The notes beneath the pieces were generated by a model that was given only the letters and a program-made list of their open reading frames with translations, had not been told where the DNA came from and did not search any database. From Azospira sp. I13 (GTDB taxonomy: Bacteria; Pseudomonadota; Gammaproteobacteria; Burkholderiales; Rhodocyclaceae): a stretch of 64,000 bases of DNA. A program made the translations under genes and the position numbers. The stretch lies in contig NZ_BFBP01000002.1 of assembly GCF_003112695.1 (NCBI RefSeq), positions 361,691-425,690 of the forward strand. Direction: 5' to 3'. The stretch's first letter is position 1. Every line of letters begins with the position of its first letter. Below, in pieces: positions 41,822-49,145 of this stretch.

Positions 41822-42544
41822 TCAGACTTTGCGGGGCCGGATTTCCTGGCGGGTGGAGAGCTCGCCTTTTTCCAGATGCATGATGGCGTGGGCCGATTCC
41901 GCTGCCCGCTGGTCGTGGGTGACCATGACGATGGTTTTTCCCAGCTCGTCGTTGAGGCGCTGCAGGAGGTGCAGGATATCGGTGGCCGATTCCCGATCCA
42001 GGTCGCCGGTCGGTTCGTCGGCGACGATCAGGGTGGGATCGGTGATGAGCGCCCGGGCAATGGCCACCCGCTGTTGCTGGCCGCCGGAGAGCTCGTTGGG
42101 GGTGTGGTCCAGGCGATCCGCCAGGCCCACCATGGTGAGGGCCAGTTCGGCCCGTTCCCGCCGTTCCGCCTTGGGCAGTTTCTTCAGCAGCAGGGGCAGC
42201 TCCACATTTTCCAGGGCGGTCAGCACCGGCATGAGGTTGTAGAACTGGAAGATGAAGCCCACGTGGTCGGCCCGCCAGGCGGCCAGTTCCGCCTCGGGCA
42301 GATGGGCGATGTCCTGGCCAGCCACGGTGAGATGGCCCGAGTCGGGCCGGTCAATCCCGGCAATGAGATTGAGCAGGGTGCTCTTGCCGGAGCCGGAAGG
42401 CCCCATGAGCGCCAGGAACTCGCCGGCATCGATGGCAAAACTGATGCTTTCCAGCACCGGCACCACCTGCTGGCCCCGGCGATAGGTCTTGGTCAGGCGG
42501 TCGAGAACGATGAGGGGCACGCCGCCGCTGGCCGGGCCGCTCAC
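41822..42544 (-). CDS. LolD/MacB-type ABC transporter ATPase
   Basis: A 240-residue ATPase: Walker [10 protein letters not shown], signature LSGGQQQR, Walker [13 protein letters not shown] and the switch His in [24 protein letters not shown] is typical for the LolD/MacB branch that works with FtsX-type permeases. GTG start, overlapping the adaptor stop by four bases (GTGA). No permease is adjacent; the two FtsX-type permeases at 30838-32016 and 33900-35060 on the same strand are the likely partners. Confidence 0.93.
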   Translation of the reverse strand: MSGPASGGVPLIVLDRLTKTYRRGQQVVPVLESISFAIDAGEFLALMGPSGSGKSTLLNLIAGIDRPDSGHLTVAGQDIAHLPEAELAAWRADHVGFIFQFYNLMPVLTALENVELPLLLKKLPKAERRERAELALTMVGLADRLDHTPNELSGGQQQRVAIARALITDPTLIVADEPTGDLDRESATDILHLLQRLNDELGKTIVMVTHDQRAAESAHAIMHLEKGELSTRQEIRPRKV

Positions 42545-43728
42545 TTACTTACCACCTTGACCTTGGCGCCATCGCCCAGACGTTCGCCGGGCCGGGCCAC
42601 CACCTTGGCGCCGGGCGCCAGGGGCGGCTCGGAGGTGATTTCCACCAGATCGTTGATCTTGCGCCCGGCGGTGACCGCCAGCTGCTTCACCCGGCCGGAT
42701 TCAATGAGGAAAAGGTGCTTGCCGTCGGCGGCCAGGGCGTCCTTATGCACGGCGATGAGGGGCTGGCGCTCGCCATCGGCCATGGCTTTCTCGAGAAAAG
42801 CGACTTTGGCGCTCATTTCAGGGAGGATGCGCTCGTCCCGGTCCACAAAGCGAACCTTGGTCAGCACCGTGGCCTTGGAACGATCCACCGTCGGCACCAG
42901 GCGGCTGACTTCGCCACGGAAGCGCAGGTCGGGGAAGGCATCCAGCTGGATCTCGCAGGGCTGCCCCACCTTGATCTTGGAAAGGTTGGATTCGGCCACA
43001 TCGGCCTCCACTTCCAGGCTCTCCATGTCGGCCATGGTGACCACGGCGCCCTTGCTCTCGGTGGCGGAGGAGAAGGGCGTGATGACGTCACCGATATTGG
43101 CGGTCTTGGTCAGCACCACACCGTCGAAGGGGGCGCGGATGAGGGTCTGTTCCACGGTCACTTCCGCCGCCCGCTGATTGGCCCGAGCCACGGCCACGGC
43201 CGCCCGCGCCTTGTCGAAGCGGGCCTGGGCGGTATCGAGGGAGGCGCCGGAAAGGAATTTCTTCTGGGCCAGGTCCTTCGCCCGTTCCAGGGCGGCGGCG
43301 GCATCCTTCAATTCCGCCTGGGCGGACACCACGCCGGCACCGGCCTGGTCGGCCTGGGCCTGGACGTCCCGGTTTTCCAACCGGGCCAGGATATCGCCGG
43401 CCTTGACCCGACTACCTTCCAGCACGCCCAGCCATTCCAGCCGGCCGGTGGCCTTGGAGGCCACCGAGGCCTTGCGGCTGGCCACCACGTAGCCAGCGGC
43501 GTTGAGCAGCGTCGCTCCTTGGTAGGGGTAAGCCGTGGTGACGGAAACTGTTTCCACCTCCACCTCACGATTCAGCCAGGGTAGTAGCAGAAGGCCGCCA
43601 CCCAGCACCGCCGCTGCGGCAATCAGCCAGGGCCGGCGACGGAAGCGCGAAAAACGGGACGCCCGAGCCGATGCGGCGGGGGCGGCGCTACGGTCAAGAC
43701 GGAGGCGGGAGAGGTCGGTTTCGCTCAT
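42541..43728 (-). CDS. HlyD/MacA-type periplasmic adaptor
   Basis: A 395-residue membrane-fusion protein: N-terminal anchor (about 42-60, PWLIAAAAVLGGGLLLLPWL), biotinyl-lipoyl half motifs (YVVASRKASVASKATGRLEWLGV and RAPFDGVVLTKTANIGDVI), a long alpha-helical hairpin rich in Ala/Gln/Lys (about 125-215), beta-barrel and C-terminal domains. Partner of the LolD-like ATPase with which it overlaps. The start at 43728 (MSETDLSRLRLDR) is preferred to upstream starts that add a non-homologous leader. Exporter substrate unknown. Confidence 0.92.
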   Translation of the reverse strand: MSETDLSRLRLDRSAAPAASARASRFSRFRRRPWLIAAAAVLGGGLLLLPWLNREVEVETVSVTTAYPYQGATLLNAAGYVVASRKASVASKATGRLEWLGVLEGSRVKAGDILARLENRDVQAQADQAGAGVVSAQAELKDAAAALERAKDLAQKKFLSGASLDTAQARFDKARAAVAVARANQRAAEVTVEQTLIRAPFDGVVLTKTANIGDVITPFSSATESKGAVVTMADMESLEVEADVAESNLSKIKVGQPCEIQLDAFPDLRFRGEVSRLVPTVDRSKATVLTKVRFVDRDERILPEMSAKVAFLEKAMADGERQPLIAVHKDALAADGKHLFLIESGRVKQLAVTAGRKINDLVEITSEPPLAPGAKVVARPGERLGDGAKVKVVSK

Positions 43729-43848
43729 GGCTGGAGGAGGAAGCCGCTGATGGCGGCAGTTCTTGCAAATGGGGTAAGGGATTATAACTGGCCTGCCTTT
43801 CGCCTCCGCCGACCGGCACAGAAAATCCCAATGTTCTGCAAGCTGTGG

Positions 43849-43873
43849 AAATCCCCACGCGGAACGGGGATTT
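43849..43873. other. Hairpin in the Crp/Fnr gene leader
   Basis: AAATCCCC / GGGGATTT, perfect 8-bp arms with a nine-base loop, between the divergent adaptor and Crp/Fnr genes. It could be an operator or an RNA structure. Confidence 0.45.
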
Positions 43874-43945
43874 GCCGGACTTGTCAGCAAACCTGGGGAA
43901 TGCGACCATGGCGCCTATTTTTCGATCCCTTGAGGAGCACCCTCC

Positions 43946-44638
43946 GTGACCACCAGTAACTTGAACATCGACGCCCTGCTGTCCTATGTGCCCATGTTCA
44001 ACGGACTGGCTCCGGATGAAATTGCCCGTATCGCCCGCGGCACCCGGGAAATTCACGCTGCCCGCGGCGACATCCTGTTCCACAAGGGCGATATCTGCCA
44101 GGGCATGCACCTGGTGGTCTATGGTCAGGTGAAGCTGGCCTTCACTTCTGCCCAGGGCGGCGAAAAAGTGGTGGAAATCCTCGGCCAGGGCCAGACCTTC
44201 GGCGAAGCCCTGATGTTCATGGACAAGCCCTACATCGTCTACGCCCAGGCCCTCACCGATTCCCAGCTGCTGCACATTTCCAAGGCCGTGCTATTCGAGG
44301 AGCTGGAGCGGGACCCGAAGCTAGGTCGCAAGATGATCGCCGGCCTCTCCATGCGCCTGCATCAGATCATCACCGACGTGGAATCCTATTCCCTGCACTC
44401 CGGCCGCCAGCGCATCATCGGCTACCTGCTGCGGGATCTGCCGGACGAAGAAAACCTGCCCAAGGAAACCACCGTCAACCTGCCCACCAACAAGGGCATC
44501 ATCGCCTCCCGCCTCAATCTCACCCAGGAACACTTCTCACGCATCCTGCACGAACTGTCGGAACGGGGCCTGATCCGGGTGGAAGGCCGCAAGATTCACA
44601 TCCCCGACGTGGAAAAGCTGCGTACCTTCGACCTCTGA
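43946..44638 (+). CDS. Crp/Fnr-family transcriptional regulator (no FNR cysteines)
   Basis: A 230-residue regulator: cNMP-binding-like beta barrel (about 20-120), long dimer helix, and winged HTH whose recognition helix TQEHFSRILHEL contains the E-x-x-S-R pattern that reads TTGAT half-sites in FNR/DNR proteins. The N-terminal cysteines of oxygen-sensing FNR are absent, so it is more like Dnr/Nnr or an uncharacterised Crp-like protein. GTG start with GAGGAG upstream. It is divergent from the ABC adaptor. Ligand unknown. Confidence 0.9.
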   Translation: MTTSNLNIDALLSYVPMFNGLAPDEIARIARGTREIHAARGDILFHKGDICQGMHLVVYGQVKLAFTSAQGGEKVVEILGQGQTFGEALMFMDKPYIVYAQALTDSQLLHISKAVLFEELERDPKLGRKMIAGLSMRLHQIITDVESYSLHSGRQRIIGYLLRDLPDEENLPKETTVNLPTNKGIIASRLNLTQEHFSRILHELSERGLIRVEGRKIHIPDVEKLRTFDL

Positions 44639-44763
44639 TACTCGGCCCGGGCCACCCCGGGCGAAGCATTCCCCAGAGGCACCATGCCTCACCGCCACTT
44701 CGGCGGCACCAGCGCTTGCAAGCCTTGCTTTTCCACTGCGCTCCCGGTCATTCCCCTGTCAAA

Positions 44764-44785
44764 TCCCCGGTGTAGAATCCGGGGA
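44764..44785 (+). promoter_or_regulatory. Inverted repeat around a -10-like box before the CYTH-CHAD gene
   Basis: TCCCCGG (44764-44770) and CCGGGGA (44779-44785) flank TGTAGAAT, in which TAGAAT resembles a -10 box. The repeat ends two bases before the ATG at 44788, and no ordinary ribosome-binding site is left, so the transcript may be leaderless or the site an operator. Confidence 0.45.
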
Positions 44786-44787
44786 CC

Positions 44788-46326
44788 ATGGCCCTCGAAA
44801 CCGAACTCAAGCTGCGCCTGCCTCCCGGGGCGGCCGCCCGCCTGTTGCAGCACCCCCTGCTGGCCGGCAGCACGCCTGAGCGCCAGCGCCTCCTCAATAC
44901 CTATTACGACACGCCCGACCTGGAATTGCTCGGCCGGCGCATGGCCCTGCGCCATCGCCGCAAGGGCTGGGACTGGCTGCTGACGGTAAAGACCGCCAAC
45001 CCGGCCAGCGGCGGCCTGGCCCGTCGTAATGAGTGGGAAGCGCCGGTAGCGCCCGGCCATTTCGATTTCGCCCATGTGGATGATGCCGATCTGCGGCGCT
45101 GGCTGGAAAAGCGTACCCCACGCCTGCAGGCGGCCTTCACCACCGATTTCACCCGCCTGGCCTGGATCGTCGAACCGACACCGGGCACCCGCGTCGAAAT
45201 CGCCCTGGATCGGGGCTCCATCCAGAGCCAGGGCAAGAAGGAGGCCCTCGCGGAACTGGAGCTGGAATTGTTGTCGGGGCCGGAAAGCGCACTCTTTGCC
45301 CTGGCCATGGAGTTAGCTACCGCCCTGGGGCCGAAGCAGGCCCTGCACCCGGTGGCCGCCAGCAAGGCCGAGCGGGGATATGCCCTGTTCACCGGCCGTA
45401 CCAGTCCGCCAGTCAAAGCCCGCCCCACCTGCCTGATCCAGGGAGAACCGCCCTATCTGCCCCACTGGGAGGTGTTTCGCGACGCTGCCCTGAATTGTCT
45501 GCAGCACCTCCAGGCCAATGAAGCCGGCGCCCAGGCGGGGAAACATCCCGAGTACCTGCACCAGGCGCGCATCGCCATCCGCCGCCTGCGCTCCCTCTTC
45601 AAGCTCTTTGCCCCGGCCCTGCCCCCGGCATTCCTGGCCGCCTGGGCTCCTCCCTGGCGACAGCTCGGCCAGATACTCGGAGAAACGCGCAACTGGGATG
45701 TTTTCCTCCACGACACCCTGCCGCCTCTGGTCGCGGCCTTCCCCCAGGCTATCGAGCCGGCCCGTCTGGCCCGCCAGGCGGAGGGCCGCCGCAAGGCCGC
45801 CCAGCAACTGGCCCAGCGAACGTTCGCCAGTGCTGCCTATTCCCGACTGATCCTTGAATTCACTGCCGCACTCTTCGCCCTGGAAGGCGCCCCCGGCCCG
45901 AAGACCGAAACCCTGCCGGACTTCGCCAGCCGTCGCCTGAGCCGCCGCGCCCAACAAGCCAGGCGCCTGGCCAAAACGCTGGCGACCCTGGATGATGCGG
46001 GCCAGCACCAGCTGCGTCTGGCCTTCAAGAAGCTGCGTTACGCCATTGAGTTTCTCGCCCCCCCCACCGGTAGCCGACGAGCCCAACGCTATCAGCAGGC
46101 CCTTGCCCAGCTGCAGGAAACGCTCGGCTACATCAACGACTTGGCCACTGCCGGAGAACTGATCACCGCCATGCTGCCAGCCCGCCCAGGTCTCGTACAT
46201 GGCTGGCTGGCCGGCCGTGGCGATCTGCTACAAGCGGTACTGGCACCACAACTCCATGAATTCCTGGCGCTCCTCCCGCCCTGGGAATCCCCTCGCCGCA
46301 ACAAAGTTGTAAAGCAGCACCGCTAG
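44788..46326 (+). CDS. CYTH-CHAD domain protein (inorganic triphosphatase-like)
   Basis: A 512-residue fusion: N-terminal CYTH tunnel-fold domain (1-205) with the ExExK signature ETELKL and a metal/triphosphate-binding YYDTPDLELL, then a CHAD domain (about 225-500) rich in conserved His and Arg (LHQARIAIRRLRSLFKLF and LRLAFKKLRYAIEFLAP). CYTH enzymes hydrolyse tripolyphosphate, and CHAD domains bind polyphosphate granules. Next to it is sixA, so both genes deal with phosphate transfer. Function in this organism unproven. Confidence 0.93.
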   Translation: MALETELKLRLPPGAAARLLQHPLLAGSTPERQRLLNTYYDTPDLELLGRRMALRHRRKGWDWLLTVKTANPASGGLARRNEWEAPVAPGHFDFAHVDDADLRRWLEKRTPRLQAAFTTDFTRLAWIVEPTPGTRVEIALDRGSIQSQGKKEALAELELELLSGPESALFALAMELATALGPKQALHPVAASKAERGYALFTGRTSPPVKARPTCLIQGEPPYLPHWEVFRDAALNCLQHLQANEAGAQAGKHPEYLHQARIAIRRLRSLFKLFAPALPPAFLAAWAPPWRQLGQILGETRNWDVFLHDTLPPLVAAFPQAIEPARLARQAEGRRKAAQQLAQRTFASAAYSRLILEFTAALFALEGAPGPKTETLPDFASRRLSRRAQQARRLAKTLATLDDAGQHQLRLAFKKLRYAIEFLAPPTGSRRAQRYQQALAQLQETLGYINDLATAGELITAMLPARPGLVHGWLAGRGDLLQAVLAPQLHEFLALLPPWESPRRNKVVKQHR

Positions 46327-46353
46327 GATAGGCAGCTTTTTCCGGAGCTATCC

Positions 46354-46809
46354 ATGGACCTGATTCTTTGGCGCCACGCCGAAGCCGAAGTCGGCGAAAA
46401 CGACATGGCCCGCCGCCTCACCCATCGGGGCGAGAAGCAGGCCCGTCAAATGGCGGCTTGGTTGCACGAACGTCTGCCGAAGGAATTGCGCATCATTGCC
46501 AGCCCTGCAGTACGCACCCAGCAAACCGCCAAGGCACTGGAACTCCCCTTCGAAACCAGCCGCAAGCTGGCACCCGAGGCCGGGGTCGCCGACCTCCTCG
46601 CCGCCACCGGCTGGCCCGACGGCGCTGGTGCCGTCCTGATCATCGGCCACCAACCCGCCCTCGGCCGCCTGGCCTCCCTCCTCCTCTCCGGTAGCGAATC
46701 CGACTGGAGCATCAAGAAAGGGGCCGTCTGGTGGTTCAGCAACCGGGTACGGCAGGGAGAGTCGCAGACGGTCTTGCGGGTGGCCATGGTGCCGGAGTTA
46801 CTTGTCTGA
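46354..46809 (+). CDS. sixA: SixA-type phosphohistidine phosphatase
   Basis: A 151-residue histidine phosphatase: RHAEAE catalytic motif (WRHAEAEV), SPAVRTQQTA, and the second catalytic His in IIGHQPALG. E. coli SixA dephosphorylates HPt-type phosphohistidine (ArcB, PTS-Ntr NPr). It is 27 bases after the CYTH-CHAD gene, probably one operon. The transcript ends at the bidirectional terminator 46899-46925. Confidence 0.93.
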   Translation: MDLILWRHAEAEVGENDMARRLTHRGEKQARQMAAWLHERLPKELRIIASPAVRTQQTAKALELPFETSRKLAPEAGVADLLAATGWPDGAGAVLIIGHQPALGRLASLLLSGSESDWSIKKGAVWWFSNRVRQGESQTVLRVAMVPELLV

Positions 46810-46898
46810 TCGTAGGTCCTTCAGCTTCGCTACTCAATAGGCACAGTTTCAAGCAGCGCGAATCACCTCCCATCTGCGTATTTCCCAAAAAATATACG

Positions 46899-46925
46899 AA
46901 AAAAACCCCGCCGAAGCGGGGTTTT
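46899..46925. terminator. Bidirectional terminator between sixA and the pilin gene
   Basis: AAAACCCCGC cgaa GCGGGGTTTT. Read on the minus strand the loop is the stable TTCG tetraloop followed by TTTTTTT, so it is strongest for the pilin transcript. Confidence 0.93.
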
Positions 46926-46940
46926 AAGAGTACGACCCTA

Positions 46941-47348
46941 TTAGCCTTGGCAGGTCTTGGGCGCGTATTTTGGCTTGTCAGCGATGTCGGAGCTGCAAGC
47001 CCACACACCGGTGGTAGCATCACGAGTCCAGGTCAGAATCTTGCCGTTAACTTGGGTGGGGGCGTTCAGCAGGGCGCAAGTGATGGTCGTGGCAGAAGCA
47101 CCAATAGTGCAGTTTCCAGTGGGGGTGGTAGACAAACCGATGTCAGCAGGACCCGCAACGGTTTGACCGTCATTGATGCGGCCTTCGAAGGCAGTCTTAC
47201 CGGCGGAAATTTCTGCCAGACCGGCAGCAACCTTGGCCTTAGCCTGGTAGTCGGAATAGGCGGGCAGAGCGACAGCAGCCAGGATACCGATAATGGCAAC
47301 CACGACCATCAGTTCGATCAGGGTGAAACCTTTTTGCACGTTTTGCAT
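46941..47348 (-). CDS. Type IV major-pilin-like protein
   Basis: A 135-residue prepilin: short leader MQNVQKG, prepilin peptidase site before [28 protein letters not shown] (the standard pilin helix with Glu5), then a globular domain with four Cys. The last pair (WACSS and KTCQG) bounds a C-terminal disulfide D-loop as in PilA. AAGGAGATT precedes the ATG. A sigma-54-type promoter at 47402-47418 and an inverted repeat at 47478-47498 lie upstream. It is the last gene of the signalling cluster, but probably a separate transcript. It may be the true PilA or a pilin dedicated to this system. Confidence 0.93.
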   Translation of the reverse strand: MQNVQKGFTLIELMVVVAIIGILAAVALPAYSDYQAKAKVAAGLAEISAGKTAFEGRINDGQTVAGPADIGLSTTPTGNCTIGASATTITCALLNAPTQVNGKILTWTRDATTGVWACSSDIADKPKYAPKTCQG

Positions 47349-47401
47349 GGCAATCTCCTTGGGGTTGAATCGAAGCGTGGGATTACGCTTGGCTTTTACT
47401 A

Positions 47402-47418
47402 GGCAGACTCCGTGCCAG
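47402..47418 (-). promoter_or_regulatory. sigma-54 promoter of the pilin gene
   Basis: On the minus strand CTGGCACGGAGTCTGCC matches the -24 element CTGGCACG exactly and keeps the -12 GC (CTGCC for TTGCW). Transcription start would be about 40 bases before the ATG. pilA is RpoN/PilR-dependent in Pseudomonas, so this fits. Confidence 0.75.
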
Positions 47419-47477
47419 AAAATAAAACAACACAAAATCAATTAATTGCGAAATTATATAACTTTAAAAGCCTCTGC

Positions 47478-47498
47478 AACTGACACTTTTTGTCAGTT
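47478..47498. promoter_or_regulatory. Inverted repeat, candidate PilR-type enhancer site
   Basis: AACTGACA-CTTTT-TGTCAGTT, perfect 8-bp arms, 60 bases upstream of the -24 element. TGTC is the core of PilR sites in Pseudomonas. It could also act as a weak terminator of the upstream HD-GYP gene, but there is no T tract directly after it. Confidence 0.55.
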
Positions 47499-47536
47499 GA
47501 CCGTCATACCGCGTCACTTCGCTCCATCGTCAAACC

Positions 47537-49135
47537 CTATTCCATCCTCTCAATATCAATCTGCGCCGGTGCCAGACACTTTCGGGCGTACTTGAGATAG
47601 ACCTGCTGGGTCATAAAAACCTCGAACAGGTCGGGATCGATATGGCCGTTGTCCCGGAATTTGCCGAGAATTTCCAGGGCCTGGGATAGCTTCATTCCTT
47701 CCTTATAGGGACGATCCCGGGCAGTCAGGGCTTCGAAGATATCGGCGATGCCCATGATGCGGGCCTGGATGCTCATCTGCTCGCGGGTCAGGCCCTTGGG
47801 GTAGCCCTTGCCGTCCATGCGTTCATGGTGGCCACCGGCGTATTCCGGAACATTCTTGAGATGTTTCGGCCAGGGCAGGGCTTCAAGCATGCGGATGGTG
47901 GCGACGATGTGGTGATTGATGACCTCCCGCTCGGTGGCGGTCAGGGTGCCGGCGCGGATGGTGAGATTTTCCACTTCGTCTGCGCTGAGAAAATCCACCT
48001 CCTGCCCGGTTTCGTCACGCCAGCGGTAAGTCTGGGCAATTTGCCGTACCCGCTCCTGATCTTCCGGCTGCATGGCTTCGCCGCCGGTGTTGCAGCGCCG
48101 GATGAAATCCCGGTCGGCTTCAATCCTGGCCAACGCCTCGGCCAGGTCAGCCTGGGCGGCTCGACGCTCATTTCCCGCAGCTACCGACTGCCAACAGCGT
48201 ACTTCGGCATCCCGCTTGAGCACTTCAAAGCGGGTATCCACCAGATGGATACGATCAAACAGGGTCTGTAGCTTGGTGGCCTTGTCCACCACGTGGACCG
48301 GAGTGGTCACCTTGCCGCAATCGTGCAGCAGACCGGCAATCTTGAGCTCGTAGCGGTCCTTGTCGGTCATGCTAAAGCTGGCCAGCGGCCCATCCTCCGT
48401 GGCATTCACCGCCTCGGCCAGCATCATGGTGAGCTCAGGTACCCGCTGGCAGTGGCCACCGGTATAAGGTGACTTCTCGTCAATGGCCATGTTGATGAGC
48501 TGAATGAAGGACTCGAAGAGTCCTTCCAGCTGGGAAATCAACTGGCGGTTAGTCAAAGCAATGGCCGCCTGGGAAGCCAGAGACTCCGCCAGACGCTGGT
48601 CGGCGTAAGAAAAAGCACGGACGGTGCCGGTCTCCGGCGCCAAGGCATTGATCAGCTGCAGGACACCGATGATTTCATTCTCATGGTTCTTCATGGGAAC
48701 CGTGAGGAAGGACTGGGAACGGTAGCCGGTACGAGCATCGAATGCCCGGGTACCGGAAAAGTCGAACCCTTCTGCGGTATAGGCATCTGCAATGTTCACC
48801 GTCTCCAGGGTGAGGGCGCTATAGGCCGCCACCATGGAGTTATTGGGCTCGCCCCGGTCGTTGTAGAGAGGCAGGTCAGGAAATTTGGAGGACAGCGGTT
48901 CACCGCTGCTGCCGCCGAAGGCGATCTTCAGGGAATCCGTGCGCAAAATCTCGAAGCGCAGGTGGCGGCCGTCTTCCGTCACCCGGTAGAGGGTCCCCCC
49001 ATCGGCATGGGTAATCTGCTTGGCGGCGAGCAGGATGCGCTCGAGAAGCCGATCCAGATTCCGTTCGTAGGAGAGTGCCGCGCCGATCTCGTTGAGCTGC
49101 TCCAGTCGGCGGAAGAGGTCCTCCAGGGTATCCAT
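47537..49135 (-). CDS. GAF/HD-GYP cyclic-di-GMP phosphodiesterase-like protein
   Basis: A 532-residue cytoplasmic protein. The N-terminal GAF domain (about 15-190) includes FDARTGYRSQSFLTVPM and GVLQLINA, with an F-x3-D remnant of the cyclic-nucleotide NKFDE motif. The HD-GYP domain (about 205-525) has LLHDCGK (HD) and GGHHERMDGKGYPKGL, interrupted by a 110-residue insertion. It would hydrolyse c-di-GMP. Ten bases downstream of the GAF-PilB gene with AGGAGAAGG as ribosome-binding site. Confidence 0.93.
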   Translation of the reverse strand: MDTLEDLFRRLEQLNEIGAALSYERNLDRLLERILLAAKQITHADGGTLYRVTEDGRHLRFEILRTDSLKIAFGGSSGEPLSSKFPDLPLYNDRGEPNNSMVAAYSALTLETVNIADAYTAEGFDFSGTRAFDARTGYRSQSFLTVPMKNHENEIIGVLQLINALAPETGTVRAFSYADQRLAESLASQAAIALTNRQLISQLEGLFESFIQLINMAIDEKSPYTGGHCQRVPELTMMLAEAVNATEDGPLASFSMTDKDRYELKIAGLLHDCGKVTTPVHVVDKATKLQTLFDRIHLVDTRFEVLKRDAEVRCWQSVAAGNERRAAQADLAEALARIEADRDFIRRCNTGGEAMQPEDQERVRQIAQTYRWRDETGQEVDFLSADEVENLTIRAGTLTATEREVINHHIVATIRMLEALPWPKHLKNVPEYAGGHHERMDGKGYPKGLTREQMSIQARIMGIADIFEALTARDRPYKEGMKLSQALEILGKFRDNGHIDPDLFEVFMTQQVYLKYARKCLAPAQIDIERME

Positions 49136-49145
49136 GGCCCTTCTC

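Noticed and set aside
43849-43873. Terminator of the ABC adaptor gene
   Set aside because: It is 5' of the divergently oriented adaptor gene, not after it, and has no T tract; kept only as a hairpin of unknown role.
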